From Zygnema cylindricum (lineage: Eukaryota > Streptophyta > Zygnematophyceae > Zygnematales > Zygnemataceae): a stretch of DNA of 10,241 nucleotides. The notes under the pieces are model-generated. The model was not told where the DNA came from. It was given only the letters and a program-made list of their open reading frames with translations, and ran no database searches. The stretch is taken from positions 166,001-176,241 of the forward strand of contig JBBHKE010003373.1 of assembly GCA_037447655.1 (NCBI GenBank). The letters run 5' to 3'. The position numbers were made by a program, and so were the translations under genes. Of the stretch, positions 1-7,289 are shown piece by piece (position 1 is the stretch's first letter; the number at the start of each line of letters is the position of its first letter).

Positions 1-144
1 GAAAAGCAATTGAAAGGACTCATCACAATGTCTTATTTGTGCCTGACTTTAAGAAAAATCTGTTTTCTACGTCGTTGGTAGAGAGTAAAGGCTTTGAGGT
101 TAATTTGAAAAATGGTCGGCAGGTTGTTAGCAAAAATGGCAAGG

Positions 145-1050
145 TTGCGGAATGATGTTTTGTACTCTAGTATTTTGCACTCAGATGAGTTGTGGCATAA
201 TAGATTAGGCCATGTCAACTATGATAGTTTGAGGAAAATGGTCCTTGCTGGAAAAATAGAGGGTGTATCACTCACAGATGAGCCGGTCAAAACTTGTGAT
301 GTTGCGCTTTAGGCAAAATCCACAGATTGCCATTTCCTAAAGAGTTTGAGCATCGGTCAACCAAGCCTTTACAACAAATTCATTTGGATGTCTTTGGTCC
401 GGCGAAGGTTCCATCTGCCGGAGGGATGTAATACATGGTCACCTTCACAAATGATTTCTCCAGGTTTACTAAATTTTACTTCATGAAGGAGAAGAGTGAA
501 GTATTTGGTCACTTCAAACACTATAAAACATGGGCTGAAAAACTTCATAATTCATCTATTCACAGCTGAGATCGGACAATGGTGGTGAATATACATCCTC
601 ATAATTTGAAACCTTTTTACTTGAGGAAGGCATTAGTCATCTATTGACTGTTCCATATTCACCGGAACAAAATGGGGTGTCGGAAAGACTAAATAGAATT
701 ATCACAGAGAGCTCCAGGTCGAACCTCGCAGATATAAATGTGGATCCGAAATTCTGGGTTGAGGATCTAAATTGTGCAGTTTATGTTAAGAATAGGATAG
801 GATCCTGATCGGTAGACACTACTCGTTATGAGATCTAGATAGGTAGCACACCAGATGTTAGCCATTTCAAAGTCTTTGGTAGTCAATGCTTTATATTGGG
901 TACGCCCACATATAGATGGAAAATGGAACAGAAGGGACTACCGAGTGTTTTGTTATGATATGACGATCACTCAAAAGGTTATACAGTCTTTGTGTTTGAG
1001 ACTAGTTGTAGCATTGAATATTATTGTAAAGGATGAGCTTGACTCATAGA
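145..1050 (+). pseudogene. Outer integrase domain, broken
   Basis: The zinc-binding pre-integrase motif is visible as WHNRLGH at about 190-212, followed by the Cys pair near 292-305 that a frameshift disrupts (KTCD then VALGK; the second Cys of the inner copy's CDGC is lost). In the catalytic core the first Asp is in HLDVFG (codon 387-389), the second in RSDNGGEY (575-577) and the Glu in NGVSER (683-685). The last two are exactly 36 codons apart, the D-X35-E spacing of retroviral-type integrases. Stops at 429-431, 602-604, 806-808 and 836-838 break the frame. The C-terminal part (YDDHSKGYTVFVFE in the inner-like frame) is near 955-1000. This enzyme would join the element's cDNA to host DNA. 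Confidence 0.85.
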
Positions 1051-1400
1051 TTTATTTAAAATGACAGAGAAGCAAAAGCAGCAAAAGGTACAGGAATATG
1101 TCATTTTAGATTGCTTGCAAGAAATTGTCCCACAGATGCAACATTCTCTGGTAGTGACTCCGAAGTCAGACTCTCTCCAAGTTCCTCGACAAGTTCGGTT
1201 CCAACTAGACCAACAACGGTCAATCCACACAAATCGCAACCAGCGCAATTAGCACAATGCGCGGTATCCGACGATCTCAGCCTCCAAATTTCCAGGGGGA
1301 AGAAGATCTAGCAGCCGCCTGCAAGCAAGTTCTCACTTTGCCTACTCGGCAGCCTCACGGGCGCCTTTGACAATTCAGGAGGCCTTTCTTCACCAGAACA
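1051..1400 (+). pseudogene. Outer integrase-to-RT linker remnant
   Basis: This stretch corresponds to the variable linker between integrase and reverse transcriptase. It is Gln/Lys-rich at the start (MTEKQKQQKVQEYVILDC at 1061-1114), then Ser/Thr-rich, then Asn-Arg-rich near 1227-1260. Compared with the inner copy (5480-5870) it has only one run of the Arg-Asn-Gln repeat. Frames change several times, so no continuous product is possible. Linkers of this kind are poorly conserved in copia elements and carry no known catalytic role. Confidence 0.7.
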
Positions 1401-2170
1401 GAATCACAGGATCGAGGCAGCAAACAACAAAATTAAGTACATCATGGAGGCTCAAACATGGGAGCTTGTGCACCTTCCTCCGGATCGAAAAGCAATCGGC
1501 AACAAATGGGTATTCAAGGTGAAGTTAAATCCTGATAACACCATTGAACGTTATAAGGCGAGACATGTGGCAAAGGGGTATAATCAAAAGGAAGGAACCG
1601 ATTTTGAAGAAACATTTTCTCCAGTTGTAAGATTTCCGACAGTTAGGATTTTGCTGTCCCTAACTGTTATAGAAGATATGGAAATACATCAGATGGATGT
1701 AAATAGAGCCTTTTTCCATGGAGAACTAGAAGAGACCATTTACATGCAACAGCCTAAAAAGTATGTGGAACCTGGAAAAGAGCACTTAGTATGCAAGTTG
1801 CTAAAATCTTTATACGACCTAAAACACGCCCCCAGACATTGGAATCTGAAGCTTGATGAATTCTTGACTAGCTTAGGATTTCACAAGATAGGTTTTGATC
1901 ACTCTGTCTACGTTTTGAAGGGTGAAAATGGATAGTGTATATAGAGGTGTATATAGATGATTTATTATTAATTAGCAAATCAATGGCTGAAATTAACAAT
2001 ATCACAACTGCTCTAAACTCACGGTTCGAGATGAAAGACTTTGGTGAGGCAAAATATATTTTGGGTATCCAAGTAGTGACGGACATATGTAAGAAAGTAA
2101 TAAAATTAACTCAAAAGGAGGCTATTAGAAACATGTTAGAGGAGTACGGAATGCATGGGGCAAAAGGATG
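1400..2170 (+). pseudogene. Outer reverse transcriptase domain, frameshifted
   Basis: The longest clean stretch is 1444-1935, which encodes the N-terminal fingers and palm of a copia reverse transcriptase (RVT_2 type). Recognisable blocks are NKWVFKVKLNPD, ERYKARHVAKGYNQ, ETFSPVVRFPTVRILL, HQMDVNRAFFHGEL (which carries the first catalytic Asp) and LLKSLYDLKHAPRHWN. A 1-bp loss near 1932 moves the frame. The YIDD catalytic box then follows at 1950-1961, and the domain continues to NSRFEMKDFGEAKYILGIQV. Because the break falls just before the catalytic box, no active enzyme can be made. In the family this enzyme copies the element RNA into cDNA inside the virus-like particle. Confidence 0.88.
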
Positions 2171-2320
2171 TCTAACACCAATGGAGTTTCGGCAAAAGTT
2201 AGAGGGAGAAGAGACAGAACCATGTCTCATTGTTAGTGAGTATTTAGAATCAAGGGAGAATAATTATATGACACAAATACCTTACAAACAGATAGTGGGA
2301 AGCTTAGAATTTTTCATGAA

Positions 2321-2932
2321 TTGTATCGTCCTGACATTGCTGCAGTAGTCGGGGTACTTAGCAGGAGTCTAGAGAATCCAAGAAAATCTGACTTTGATGC
2401 AGCAAGGAGAGTCTTAAGATATTTGGCAGGAACCAAAGACCTCAAACTCACACTAGGCGGAGGAGAAGTAAAACTGCAAATGTGGAGTGATGCAAGCTAT
2501 TGCGATATGCCAAGCCGGATATCCACCATGGGATTCGTTCTAGAAGTTGGGAACGATACTTGCTGCTGGAGCAGCAAACTTCAAAAGGTGACAGCATAGT
2601 CGACAATGGAGTCAGAATATATGGCAGCAAGCTCGACCCTCAAAGAACTCTTATGGGTAAAATCCATATTACAAGAACTAGGATACATGCAAGTTGGTCC
2701 ACAGGTGATCTGGTGTGATAACCAGGCTGCCATTGCCATTGCTTCTAACCCGAGTCATCACTTCAAAAGCAAGCACATGGATGTACGATTACACTTTGTA
2801 AGAGAAAAAGTGTTCTCTAGAGTGATTAAATTATGTTACTTACCAGATGCAAAAATGATTGTTGATATGCTCACTAAAGCTCTTCCTGCTCCTAACTAAA
2901 GTATTGTAAAGACGCAGTGGGATTAAGTGAAT
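2321..2932 (+). pseudogene. Outer RNase H domain, interrupted
   Basis: The copia-type RNase H follows the connection region (2170-2340, with a frameshift near 2330). It begins at YRPDIAAVVGVLSRSLEN and reads through WSDASYCDM (catalytic Asp) to a TAG at 2597-2599. It continues in the same frame from MESEYMAASSTLKEL (catalytic Glu) to IWCDNQAAIAIASNP (catalytic Asp) and SKHMDVRLHFVREK. The final part (YLPDAKMIVDMLTKALPAPN) ends at 2897-2899 because of a frame change; the inner copy reads about 11 residues further. RNase H would degrade the RNA strand of the RNA:DNA hybrid during reverse transcription. Confidence 0.87.
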
Positions 2933-3015
2933 AGTTGAATTGCTGCAGTGCTATACTGCCACACTGCGATAAGTCCACCATTGAGATATAGTGGGATTGG
3001 GTGACTTGCTAATTG
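2933..3015 (+). other. Outer element 3' UTR, left part
   Basis: Non-coding sequence between the end of pol and the inner insertion site. It contains two imperfect direct copies of a GTGGGATT...TGA...AATTGC unit (about 2917-2943 and 2990-3016), which also occur in the inner copy's 3' UTR on the other strand. No open reading frame or RNA gene is seen. Confidence 0.7.
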
Positions 3016-3020
3016 CTATA
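3016..3020. repeat. Target-site duplication of inner element, left copy
   Basis: CTATA here and CTATA at 8847-8851 lie directly outside the two LTR edges of the inner element. The 5-bp length is the usual one for copia integrases. The reference sequence is the uninterrupted 3' UTR in the inner copy, which reads AATTGCTATATTGC with a single CTATA, as expected for the empty site. Confidence 0.85.
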
Positions 3021-3388
3021 TACTGTTCTACAACCACCGGTGTAGGTGGAGGAGCAGCAATAGTAGTAGAAGTAGACATGATACACTCTTTGAAGCTATC
3101 AAGAATCCTACCAAACAGCTATTCTTAAGTGCTCACCAATTCTTATACAAGTATCGAAACCTCACAAAACTCTATCAGAATATAGATTAGCATAAACACT
3201 GATAACTCCCAAAGTTATAGCTCAATTGACTTGACAACACTCAAGATATAATACTCAGAAGTTTCCCAAAAACTTTTAGCAGTTTTACTACTTTGAAGTC
3301 TAGATACATAATATGTTATGAGTCCTTATTCTTATACATGTGTTGAAATGGCAACACCAGTGTACTTGAGAGGTACATCAAACCACCA

Positions 3389-3460
3389 AGCTACCACTAA
3401 CCTGTCAATTTACCATTGAGCTATCACTAAGCTACCACTGAGCTATCACTAAGCTAACTA
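3389..3460 (-). repeat. 11-bp tandem array in inner 3' LTR
   Basis: Units of AGCTATCACTA / AGCTACCACTA on the + strand (sense AGCTTAGTGAT-like), about six imperfect copies with a degenerate one in the middle (ATTTACCATTG). Confidence 0.75.
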
Positions 3461-3585
3461 GAATCGTATCTATCGTAGTTGATCTATCCTGTACAGAATC
3501 ACATTAAGAATATCAGACGTTGCGTTGTTCGTACGGACAATATCAAATATAATCGTGGTTGCCTTGTCCTGTCTGTGTTGCAGCT

Positions 3586-3760
3586 TCGCTGCTGCGCTGC
3601 TCTGCTGCTGCACTGCTCTGCTGTATAGCAGCTGTGCTGCTTTATAGTAGCTGCGCTGCTGTATAGCAGCTGCGCTGCTCTGTTGTATAACAGCTGCGCT
3701 GCTCTGTCTGTATAGCAGCTGCGCTGATTTGTCTGTAAAGCAGCAGCGCTGCTTTGAGAC
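3586..3760 (-). repeat. GCTGC-rich minisatellite in inner 3' LTR
   Basis: Imperfect tandem units built on GCAGCGCAGCTGCTATACA (about 20-27 bp). It is the only GC-rich part of an otherwise AT-rich LTR. The position is near the 5' end of the LTR in the sense direction, in the presumed U3. Open frames across it (Gln/Ala/Ser/Tyr-rich) are artefacts of the repeat. Confidence 0.8.
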
Positions 3761-3784
3761 TAAAAGCTTTCCAAAAAGACAACA

Positions 3785-3799
3785 CTCCCCTAAAGCTTT
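3785..3799 (-). promoter_or_regulatory. Inner element polypurine tract
   Basis: The sense strand reads AAAGCTTTAGGGGAG immediately before the LTR start TGTTGT at 3784. The purine run AGGGGAG adjacent to the 3' LTR is the expected RNase H-resistant primer for plus-strand DNA synthesis. The same sequence stands at the same place in the outer element (8911-8925). Confidence 0.8.
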
Positions 3800-3944
3800 A
3801 GACTCAGTATCCCAGCGCAGCTGAGGTGATAAACTAGCGCAACATCGCAACATAGCAATATAGCAATTAGCAAGTCACCCAATCCCACTACCTCACAATG
3901 GTGGAATTATCGCAGAGTGGCAGTATAGCAGTGCAGCAATTCAA
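3800..3944 (-). other. Inner element 3' UTR
   Basis: About 145 bp between the pol stop codon (3947-3945) and the polypurine tract. It contains repeated GTGGGATT units and alternating GCTATAT/GCTATGT/GCGATGT units. It is the uninterrupted version of the region in which the outer copy was hit, and so defines the empty insertion site. No reading frame is seen. Confidence 0.75.
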
Positions 3945-4700
3945 CTATTCACTTAATCCCACTGCGTCCGTGTAATACTTCAGCTTAGGAGCAGGAAGGG
4001 CTTTAGTGAGCATATCAACAATCATTTTTGCATCTGGCAAATAACATAATTTAATCACTCTAGAGTACACCTTTTCTCTTACAAAGTGTAATTGTACATC
4101 CATGTGCTTGCTTTTGAAGTGATGACTCGGGTTAGAAGCAATGGCAATGGCAGCCTGGTTATCACACAAGATCACTTGTGGACCAACTTGCATGTATCCT
4201 AGTTCTTGTAACATGGATTTTACCCTTAAGAGTTCTTTGAGGGCCGAGCTTGCTGCCATATATTTTGACTCCATTGTCGACTGCGCTGTCACCTTTTGAA
4301 GTTTGCCGCTCCAGCAGCAAGTACCGTTCCCAATTTGTAAAATGAATCCCGTGGTGGATTTCTGGCTTAGCATGTCGCCATAGCTTGCATCACTCCATGT
4401 TTGCAGCTTGACTTCTCCTTCGCCTAGAGTGAGTTTGAGATCTTTAGTTCCTGCCAAATATCTTAAGACTCTCCTTGCTGCATCAAGATCAGATTTTCTC
4501 GGATTTTCTAGACTCCAGCTCAGTACCCCGACTCCTGTAGCAATGTCAAGACGGGTACAGTTCATGAAATATATTAAGCTTCCCACTATCTGTCTATAAA
4601 GTATTATTGTCATAGAATCATTCTCCCCTGACTCTAAATACTCGCTAATAATGACAACTGGTTCTGTCTCTTCTCCCTCTAACTTCTGCTGAAACTCCAT
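3945..4700 (-). pseudogene. Inner RT connection and RNase H domain, open but detached
   Basis: 251 uninterrupted codons from MEFQQKLEGEETEP to LKYYTDAVGLSE. The copia RNase H motifs are WSDASYGDM (catalytic Asp), MESKYMAASSALKEL (catalytic Glu) and LCDNQAAIAIASNPSH (catalytic Asp), followed by SKHMDVQLHFVREK and MIVDMLTKALPAP. The ATG at 4700 is an internal methionine of the polyprotein, not a true start, and TAA at 4715-4713 separates it from reverse transcriptase. The intact length is most simply explained by chance in a moderately decayed copy; no promoter or start context suggests independent expression. Confidence 0.87.
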
Positions 4701-4715
4701 TGGAGTTAAACATTA

Positions 4716-5490
4716 TTTTGCTCCCCGCATTCCGTACTCATCTAACATGTTTCCAATAGCCTCTTTTTGAGTCAATTTTATTATATTCTTATTTTTGTCC
4801 CTTTCTATCTGGATACCCAAAGTATATTTTGCCTCACCGAGGTCTTTCATCTCGAACCGTGAGTTTAGAGCTGTTTTGATTTAGTTTATTTCAGCCATTG
4901 ATTTGCTAATTAATAGCAAATCATCTACATATACTGCTAAATACACTATGCCATTTTCACCCTTTAAAACGTAAAGAGAGTGATTAGAACTTATCCTTTC
5001 GAATCCTAGACTAGTCAAGAATTCATCAAGCTTTATATTTCACTGTTTGGGTGCCTGTTTTAGGCCGTACAAAGATTTTAGCAATTTGCATGCTAAGGCT
5101 CTTTTCCTAGTTCCACATACTTTTCAGGCTGCTGCATGTAAATGGTCTCTTCTAGTTCTCCATGCAAAAAGGCCGTTTTTACATCCATCTGATGAATTTC
5201 CATATCTTCTATAGCAGCTAGGGATAGCAAAATCCTAACTGTTGGAAATCTTACAACCGGAGAAAATGTTTCTTCTAAATCGATTCCTTCCTTTTGATTG
5301 TACCCCTACGCCACAAGTCTGGCCTTATAGCGTTCAATGGTGTTATCGGGATTTAACTTCACCTTGAATACCCATTTGCTGCCGATCGCTTTTCGGTCTG
5401 GAGGAAGGTCCACGAGCTCCCATGTTTGAGCCTCCATAATCGACTTCATTTCGTCGTTTGCCGCCTCAATCCAGTGATTCCGCTCTGGTG
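4716..5490 (-). pseudogene. Inner reverse transcriptase, stops and frameshift
   Basis: The domain starts at HWIEAANDEMKSIMEAQTWEL and SKWVFKVKLNPD in the open stretch that ends with TAG at 5308-5306 (an AAG-to-TAG change in VA*GYNQKEG). It continues with FSPVVRFPTVRILLSL and HQMDVKTAFLHGELEETIY (catalytic Asp in QMDV), then a 1-bp loss near 5099, then LLKSLYGLKQAPK with TGA at 5042-5040 where outer has TGG. The YVDD catalytic box is at 4931-4920. TAA codons at 4883-4881 and 4715-4713 finish the inactivation. This is the RVT_2 family of copia elements; catalytic aspartates are intact at the sequence level. Confidence 0.87.
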
Positions 5491-5870
5491 ATGAGAAGGC
5501 CTCTGGGATGGTCAAGGGTTCCCCTAAGAATGCCGAGTAGGCAAAGTGAGAGCTTGCTTGCAGACGGCTACTTGATCTTCTTCCCCCCGGAAATTCTGAG
5601 GCTGAGATCGTCGAATGTCGCGCATTGCGCTGATTGCGCTGATTGCGCTGGTTGCGATCCGTGTCTTGCGGATTGCGCTGGTTGCGATCCGTGTGTATTG
5701 ACTGCTCTTGGTCCGTCTGGACCCGAAGTTGGTGAGGAACGTGGAGAGAGTCTGACTCCGGAGTTATTACCGGAGTTTGTGGAATCTGCGGGACAATTTC
5801 CTGCATGCAATCTAAGATGACATACTCCTGTACTTTCTGTTGCTTTTGCTGCTCTGTCATTTGAAATAAA
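5480..5870 (-). pseudogene. Inner integrase-RT linker with in-frame Arg-Asn-Gln repeats
   Basis: Low-complexity linker, open within 6007-5306. It starts MTEQQKQQKVQEYVILDC, passes a Pro/Ser-rich part, and then has repeats of D-R-N-Q-R-N and Q-R-N units encoded by a 30-bp direct duplication (5641-5670 and 5671-5700) and a 9-bp unit ATTGCGCTG repeated between about 5624 and 5650. All units are multiples of three bases, so the frame is kept. The outer copy has a single unit here. This probably reflects replication slippage; no function can be assigned. Confidence 0.72.
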
Positions 5871-5879
5871 TCTATGGAG

Positions 5880-6870
5880 TCTAGTTCATCCTTAACAATG
5901 ATGTTTCTAGCTACAACTATTTTCTGCCTTTCAAACACAAAGACTCTATAACCTTTTGAGTGATCATCATATCCTAACAGAATACCCGGTAATCCTTTCG
6001 GTTCCATTTTTCATCTATCTGTAGACGTATCCAATATAAAGCATTGACTACCAAAGACCTTGAAATGGCTAACATCTGGTTTGCTACCTGTCGAGATTTC
6101 GTAAGGAGTTGTTTCTACCGATCTTGATCCTATCCTATTTTTAATATACACTGCACAATTTAGAGCCTCAGCTCAGAATTTCGGATCCACATTTTTTTCT
6201 GCGAGCATAGACCTAAAGCTTTCCGTGAGAGTTCTATTCAATCTTTCCGACACCCCATTTTGTTCCGGTGAATATGGAACAGTCAATAGATGACTAATGC
6301 CTTCCTCAAGTAAAAAGGTTTCAAATTCTTTCGATGTATATTCACCACCATTGTCCGATCTGAGCTGTAGAATAGATGAATTATGAAGTTTTTCAGCCCA
6401 TGCTTTATAGTGTTTGAAGTGACCAAACACTTCACTCTTCTCCTTCATGAAGTAAACTTTAGTAAACCTGGAGAAATCATCTGTGAAGGTGACCATGTAT
6501 TTCATCCCTCCGGTAGATGGAACCTTCGCCGAACCAAAGACATCTGAATGAATTTGTTGTAAAAGTTTCGTTGACCGATGCTCAGACTCTTTAGGAAATG
6601 GCAATCTGTGGATTTTGCCTAAAGCGCAACCATCGCAAGTTTTGACCGGCTCATCTATGATTGATACACCCTCTATTTTTCCAGCAAGGACCATTTTCTT
6701 CAAACTATCATAATTTACATGGCCTAATCTTTTATGCCACAACTCATCTGAGTGCAAAATACTAGAGTACAAAACATCATTCTCCTTGGTATTAGCCATA
6801 TCCATGCGATACATCTTGCTACTATCTCTAGTACCTGTACTGCAACCTTGCCATTTTTGCTAACAACCTG
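5880..6870 (-). pseudogene. Inner integrase, two in-frame TGA stops
   Basis: The pre-integrase zinc region shows WHKRLGHVNYDSL and KTCDGCALGK (H-X3-H and C-X2-C). The core follows with QIHSDVFG (first Asp), LRSDNGGEY (second Asp, codon 6355-6353) and NGVSER (Glu, 6247-6245); the last two are 36 codons apart, giving D-X35-E. The stretch 6814-6173 is open; TGA at 6175-6173 stands where a Trp is expected before AEALNCAVYIKNRIG. A second TGA at 6013-6011 precedes KMEPKGLPGILLGYDD, the C-terminal integrase motif. All three catalytic residues are still present, so decay came by stops and frameshifts rather than by loss of the active site. Confidence 0.87.
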
Positions 6871-7170
6871 CCGACCATTTTTCAAAATTAACCTCAAAGC
6901 CTTTGCTCTCTACCAACGACGTAGAAAACATATTTTTCTTAAAGTCAGGCACAAACAAGACATTGTGAAGAGTCCTTTCAATTGCTTGTCCTTCTTTATC
7001 AACTAGTACTGACACATCACCCACAGCACGAGTTTGGACACTCATTCCACAAGCATAATAAATATTTTTCTCCGGCGTTGCTTTCAGATTTTTAAAGATG
7101 GCCTTGTTCCAGCACATGTGGGCTGACGCTCTTGTATCCATTATCCATCCGGGGTCCTTCGCGCCCTCCA
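6870..7170 (-). pseudogene. Inner aspartic protease region with lost active-site glycine
   Basis: WIMDTRASAHM (about 7147-7115) is the retropepsin active site, normally D-T/S-G-A. Here the Gly codon is AGA (Arg) at 7132-7130, a single G-to-A step from GGA. Downstream TLHNVLFVPDFKKNMFSTS is the conserved end of copia proteases leading to the pre-integrase region. The protease cleaves the polyprotein during particle maturation. With Arg in place of Gly the active site would not be expected to work, independent of the stops elsewhere. The outer copy contributes only the last part of this region (1-110). Confidence 0.82.
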
Positions 7171-7289
7171 TTGCAGCCGCCATAGCGAATTGATCCGTAT
7201 CGGCCTCCGTAGAAACCGTCAAATTGTCGTCTTGGAGAGACAAAGAAGCCGAAAATAGTGTATTTCCACGAGGTGTAGTCCCCGTGAAG

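Larger units (their letters stand above)
1..2932 (+). pseudogene. Outer element gag-pol remnant (end of protease region to RNase H)
   Basis: Degenerate copia-type polyprotein, read in several frames. From left: the segment after the protease (1-120), the gag-pre-integrase zinc region, integrase core, integrase C-terminal region, variable linker, reverse transcriptase and RNase H. Aligning it with the inner copy shows the damage: a deletion of about 58 bp near 148-150, in-frame stops at 429-431 (TAA), 602-604 (TAA), 806-808 (TGA), 836-838 (TAG) and 2597-2599 (TAG), a 1-bp loss near 1932, and frameshifts near 300, 565 and 2160-2350. The reading frame would have ended near 2930; a premature TAA follows the Pro-Ala-Pro-Asn tail at 2897-2899. 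No functional product is expected. The family polyprotein would be cleaved into Gag, protease, integrase and RT/RNase H in cytoplasmic particles. Confidence 0.9.
3021..3784 (-). repeat. Inner element 3' LTR
   Basis: 764 bp, sense strand -. It starts TGTTGT at 3784 directly after the polypurine tract. It would be expected to end ACAACA at 3021, the inverted match of its start. The last three sense bases are changed: the + strand reads TAC where TGT is expected at 3021-3023. It matches the 5' LTR at 8081-8846 along its length, with roughly 5% mismatches by eye in the gag-proximal half. Internal features are a GCTGC-rich minisatellite (about 3586-3760), an 11-bp repeat array (about 3389-3460) and a copy of the gag start codon (complement of 3077-3079), which in this 3' position has no gag behind it. 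Confidence 0.9.

Noticed and set aside
2900-3020. Small non-coding RNA gene in the 3' UTR
   Set aside because: The short repeated GTGGGATT units give no stable tRNA- or snRNA-like fold by eye, and the region is element 3' UTR by alignment with the inner copy.
3021-3784. Tandem (head-to-tail) element arrangement, because the 3' LTR seems to run into a gag start
   Set aside because: The gag start codons are part of the LTR itself; similarity with the 5' copy ends at the LTR edge and the CTATA duplication follows.
3470-3853. 127-codon open frame on the - strand, rich in Gln, Ala, Ser and Tyr
   Set aside because: It lies wholly in the 3' LTR and its edge and is made by the GCTGC minisatellite; the matching frames at 8533-8847 differ in sequence and frame, so no protein is conserved.
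3945-4700. Stand-alone RNase H gene or domesticated domain
   Set aside because: It is simply the longest unbroken piece of the inner pol; there is no start context, promoter or sign of selection, and the outer copy of the same domain is broken.
5458-5820. 120-codon + strand frame with Cys-Ala-Asp-Cys repeats
   Set aside because: It is the antisense of the integrase-RT linker; the Cys-Ala-Asp repeats are the reverse of the Arg-Asn-Gln repeat DNA. No homologous frame survives in the outer copy.
6752-7006. 84-codon + strand frame
   Set aside because: Antisense to the protease/pre-integrase region, with no recognisable domain.
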